From Ww85 sp963745765 (GTDB lineage: Bacteria > Desulfobacterota > Desulfobulbia > Desulfobulbales > Desulfocapsaceae), in the NCBI GenBank assembly GCA_963745765.1, contig CAVUYQ010000031.1:62001-126000 (forward strand): a DNA stretch of 64,000 nucleotides. Direction: 5' to 3'. A program made the translations under genes and the position numbers. Within the stretch, counting starts at the first letter, position 1. Each line of letters opens with the position of its first letter. Below the pieces are notes generated by a model that did no database searches, had not been told where the DNA came from, and was given only the letters and a program-made list of their open reading frames with translations. Shown here in pieces: positions 63,478 to 64,000 of the stretch.

Positions 63478-64000
63478 TTACTGTCCGGCCTGAAAGCGGG
63501 CCCGGACTTGATCATCCTGGTCAAGAAACTCCAGGCTGTTTTCTTCGATCCGGTAGGTCTCGGTACTGTCTATCGCCTCGAGGAGGCGATTCTCGGTTTC
63601 CATTCCTTCGGGGCAGGCCGTCCGGGTTAACGGGTCTCTTCGTACCAGGAAGACATCCCCTTTTATCAGATATGTTCCCGTTATTTTGTTGCAGCCGCCA
63701 AATCCCTGGACTTTCTTGTCAGGCATAAACTGCAGGTAAGGGATGATGTTGTCCATGTTCGGTCCCGCCCCGCTGCCGTCTATTTCAACGAGCCGCCAAT
63801 AGGTATCGGTCAGACTTTTCCGTATCTTGTTACCGTCACAGTCCTCGTTTGGGTAAAAGCGCCGAAACTGGTCTATGACAATCTCATCTTCTCCCTTGGC
63901 AGAGCCGACGGCACGGACGTTCTCAAGCCTGCCCAGAATAGACAGGAGCACCGGCTCGTTCTGCAGGTGCGGGGTATTATAATATTCCTGCAACACCTTT
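63478..64000 (-). CDS. META/HslJ-domain protein (5' truncated)
   Basis: At least 172 residues in the window; the frame remains open to the window edge, so the gene begins beyond it. The C-terminal META domain (about the last 115 residues) has WRLVEIDGSG, VQGFGGCNKITGTYLI and TRTACPEGMETENRLLEAID. Such proteins are periplasmic or lipoproteins induced by envelope or heat stress, sometimes fused to NlpE-like domains, as the unfinished N-terminus here may be. Confidence 0.8.
   Translation of the reverse strand, partial: KVLQEYYNTPHLQNEPVLLSILGRLENVRAVGSAKGEDEIVIDQFRRFYPNEDCDGNKIRKSLTDTYWRLVEIDGSGAGPNMDNIIPYLQFMPDKKVQGFGGCNKITGTYLIKGDVFLVRRDPLTRTACPEGMETENRLLEAIDSTETYRIEENSLEFLDQDDQVRARFQAGQ

Overview
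This is a gene-dense stretch of bacterial chromosome with moderate GC content, almost certainly from a deltaproteobacterium (Desulfobacterota), most like the Desulfobulbales. That placement is inferred from gene content and order: a fatty-acid operon carrying an acyl-CoA dehydrogenase and a ferredoxin-fused EtfA, a DUF4390-NtrY-NtrX-hemB block, an rpsP-khpA-rimM-trmD-SPOUT-rplS block, a B12-dependent ribonucleotide reductase, a TrpB2-type tryptophan synthase beta chain, and a DUF134/NifX pair. I saw no rRNA, tRNA, CRISPR array, transposase or phage gene.

Layout. 1-2.7 kb: the end of a type IV pilus pilC gene, an IHF gene and a ParB-like gene broken by two indels. 2.7-13.7 kb (minus strand): a long cluster reading DUF177, rpmF, plsX, fabH, acyl-CoA dehydrogenase, etfB, etfA, fabG, acpP, fabF, rpiB, then (separately) nrdR-ribD. 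13.9-18.1 kb (minus): an Mla lipid-transport operon mlaE-F-D-A-C plus a cyclic-nucleotide-binding protein. 18.3-20.4 kb: yejB-yejE peptide permeases. 20.7-25.6 kb: RNase D, a zinc-ribbon thioredoxin and a norQ-norD pair with no reductase nearby. 25.9-36.3 kb (plus): a small membrane protein, then ffh, rpsP, khpA, rimM, trmD, an RNA methyltransferase, rplS, rnhB, yraN, pdxA, tmk, a TPR lipoprotein and a LolB-like lipoprotein. 36.3-46.4 kb: a double-AMIN protein, a radical SAM/DUF2344 protein, TrpB2, an S13 peptidase, a lipoprotein cytochrome c, a DUF2231 protein, and an overlapping phosphoesterase-Ser/Thr kinase pair. 46.5-57.1 kb: rfbC-rfbB, prfC, a tandem repeat array, DUF134 and NifX-like genes, and DUF4390-ntrY-ntrX-hemB. 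57.2-64 kb: a VanZ-like protein, a SEC-C protein, nrdJ, a gspD secretin with a C-terminal TPR extension, and a partial META-domain protein.

Three families of non-coding repeats fill most larger gaps. (1) A roughly 140-bp imperfect palindrome in five full copies, all in the same orientation. Its paired arms differ between copies yet stay complementary, while the unpaired core is conserved. This is the best candidate here for an undescribed element. (2) A short REP-like sequence around GGGGACAGTATACTTAATTC, mostly in inverted pairs (REPIN-like), at seven loci next to gene 3' ends; at one it supplies the stop codon of hemB. (3) A tandem array of about 155-bp units after prfC.

Six genes, including the normally essential fabG, contain single-base frameshifts that restore good family sequence when corrected. 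This points to indel errors in a draft assembly more than to gene decay, so frameshifted genes are reported as single entries spanning the break.
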